Source of the DNA: CAZPUI01 sp964415525
Lineage (GTDB): Bacteria; Acidobacteriota; Holophagae; Holophagales; Holophagaceae
Assembly (NCBI GenBank): GCA_964415525.1
Contig: CAYQAS010000001.1
Span: 15,768-79,767, forward strand
Direction of reading: 5' to 3'
Length of the DNA stretch: 64,000 nt
Part shown: positions 63,775 to 64,000 of the stretch, piece by piece
Position numbering within the stretch: the first letter of the stretch is position 1
Layout: every line of letters begins with the position of its first letter
Program-made: the position numbers and the translations under genes
Notes under the pieces: model-generated
What the model saw: only the letters and a program-made list of their open reading frames with translations
What the model was told of the DNA's origin: nothing
Databases searched by the model: none

Positions 63775-64000
63775 TCAGAGCGGGATGTTGCCGTGCTTCT
63801 TGACCGGCATGCCCTCGCGCTTGGTCTCCAGGAGGCCCAGGGCGCGGATGAGCTTCTTGCGGGTCTCGCGGGGCAGGATGACCTCGTCCACATAGCCGAG
63901 GCCCGCCGCCACATAGGGGTTGGCGAACTGCTCGTTGTAGGTGTCGATGACTTCCTTGCGCTTGGCGACGGGATCCGACGCCTTGCTGATCTCGCGGGCG
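63775..64000 (-). CDS. acyl-CoA carboxylase carboxyltransferase subunit, C-terminal end (cut by window edge)
   Basis: The last 74 codons of a - strand gene read ...Tyr-Asn-Glu-Gln then 'FANPYVAAGLGYVDEVI', 'PRETRKKLIRALGLLETKRE' and the terminal 'KKHGNIPL'. This ending is characteristic of propionyl-CoA/methylmalonyl-CoA carboxyltransferase beta subunits (PccB, MmdA, 12S transcarboxylase). The enzyme moves a carboxyl group between biotin and an acyl-CoA. Whether it is a biotin-dependent carboxylase or a sodium-pumping decarboxylase cannot be told from this part. The rest of the gene lies beyond position 64000. Confidence 0.9.
   Translation of the reverse strand, partial: AREISKASDPVAKRKEVIDTYNEQFANPYVAAGLGYVDEVILPRETRKKLIRALGLLETKREGMPVKKHGNIPL

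Overview
The window is uniformly GC-rich, gene-dense bacterial chromosome with no phage, transposase, CRISPR, rRNA or tRNA gene that I can see. Gram-negative envelope genes (two small outer-membrane barrels, a TonB-dependent receptor, a TPR-barrel porin, a lytic transglycosylase, an MsbA-type exporter), many PAS/hybrid histidine kinases and HEAT/Sel1/TPR proteins, and gene style suggest an Acidobacteriota member of the Holophagae (Geothrix-like). That assignment is inference from recalled gene style, not from a marker search.

Layout. 1-3650 (+): an unidentified C-terminus, rplS, two paralogous secreted barrels, an adenylate-kinase-family gene and a small secreted protein. 3683-7560 (-): a UbiD decarboxylase and a 7TM-PAS hybrid kinase. 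7748-13216 (+): an Ntn-hydrolase of the C45/phospholipase-B type, two tandem paralogous AraC-GyrI regulators and a LytS/LytTR two-component pair. 13213-17453 (-): a caspase-Sel1 protein with a secreted DUF4384-type partner. 17781-21398 (+): a TPR protein, a low-GC non-coding island with inverted repeats, and a TonB receptor.

21382-31059 (-) is the most interesting block: seven genes that overlap by a few bases or lie within 6 bases. They encode a secreted TPR/clan-A-like glycoside hydrolase, a TPR outer-membrane barrel, a lone receiver domain, a membrane-anchored HEAT protein, a membrane GT2 polysaccharide synthase, a PP2C phosphatase and a cytoplasmic HEAT protein. It resembles a synthase-dependent exopolysaccharide machine (Pga/Bcs logic) with an unfamiliar receiver/HEAT/PP2C control module.

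31344-45959: an SPFH protein, an HtrA protease coupled to a lytic transglycosylase, a 1123-residue multi-PAS hybrid kinase, a TauE/SafE permease, a PdeM-like phosphoesterase with substituted metal ligands, a DUF4388-TPR protein, RNase III, a HisA-like protein lacking the first catalytic Asp, and a repeat protein. 46002-49091 (+): a four-gene ECF sigma operon with 4-base overlaps. 49161-64000: a Kelch/Ig lipoprotein, YhcH, MsbA, queA, a LuxR-type regulator facing a TPR-kinase, an SDR, two CPBP membrane proteases around an alkaline-phosphatase-superfamily enzyme, and the end of an acyl-CoA carboxyltransferase gene.

Several intergenic gaps contain long imperfect inverted repeats whose arms are built from short repeated words. 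They fall into at least three word families and are the main unexplained non-coding structure.
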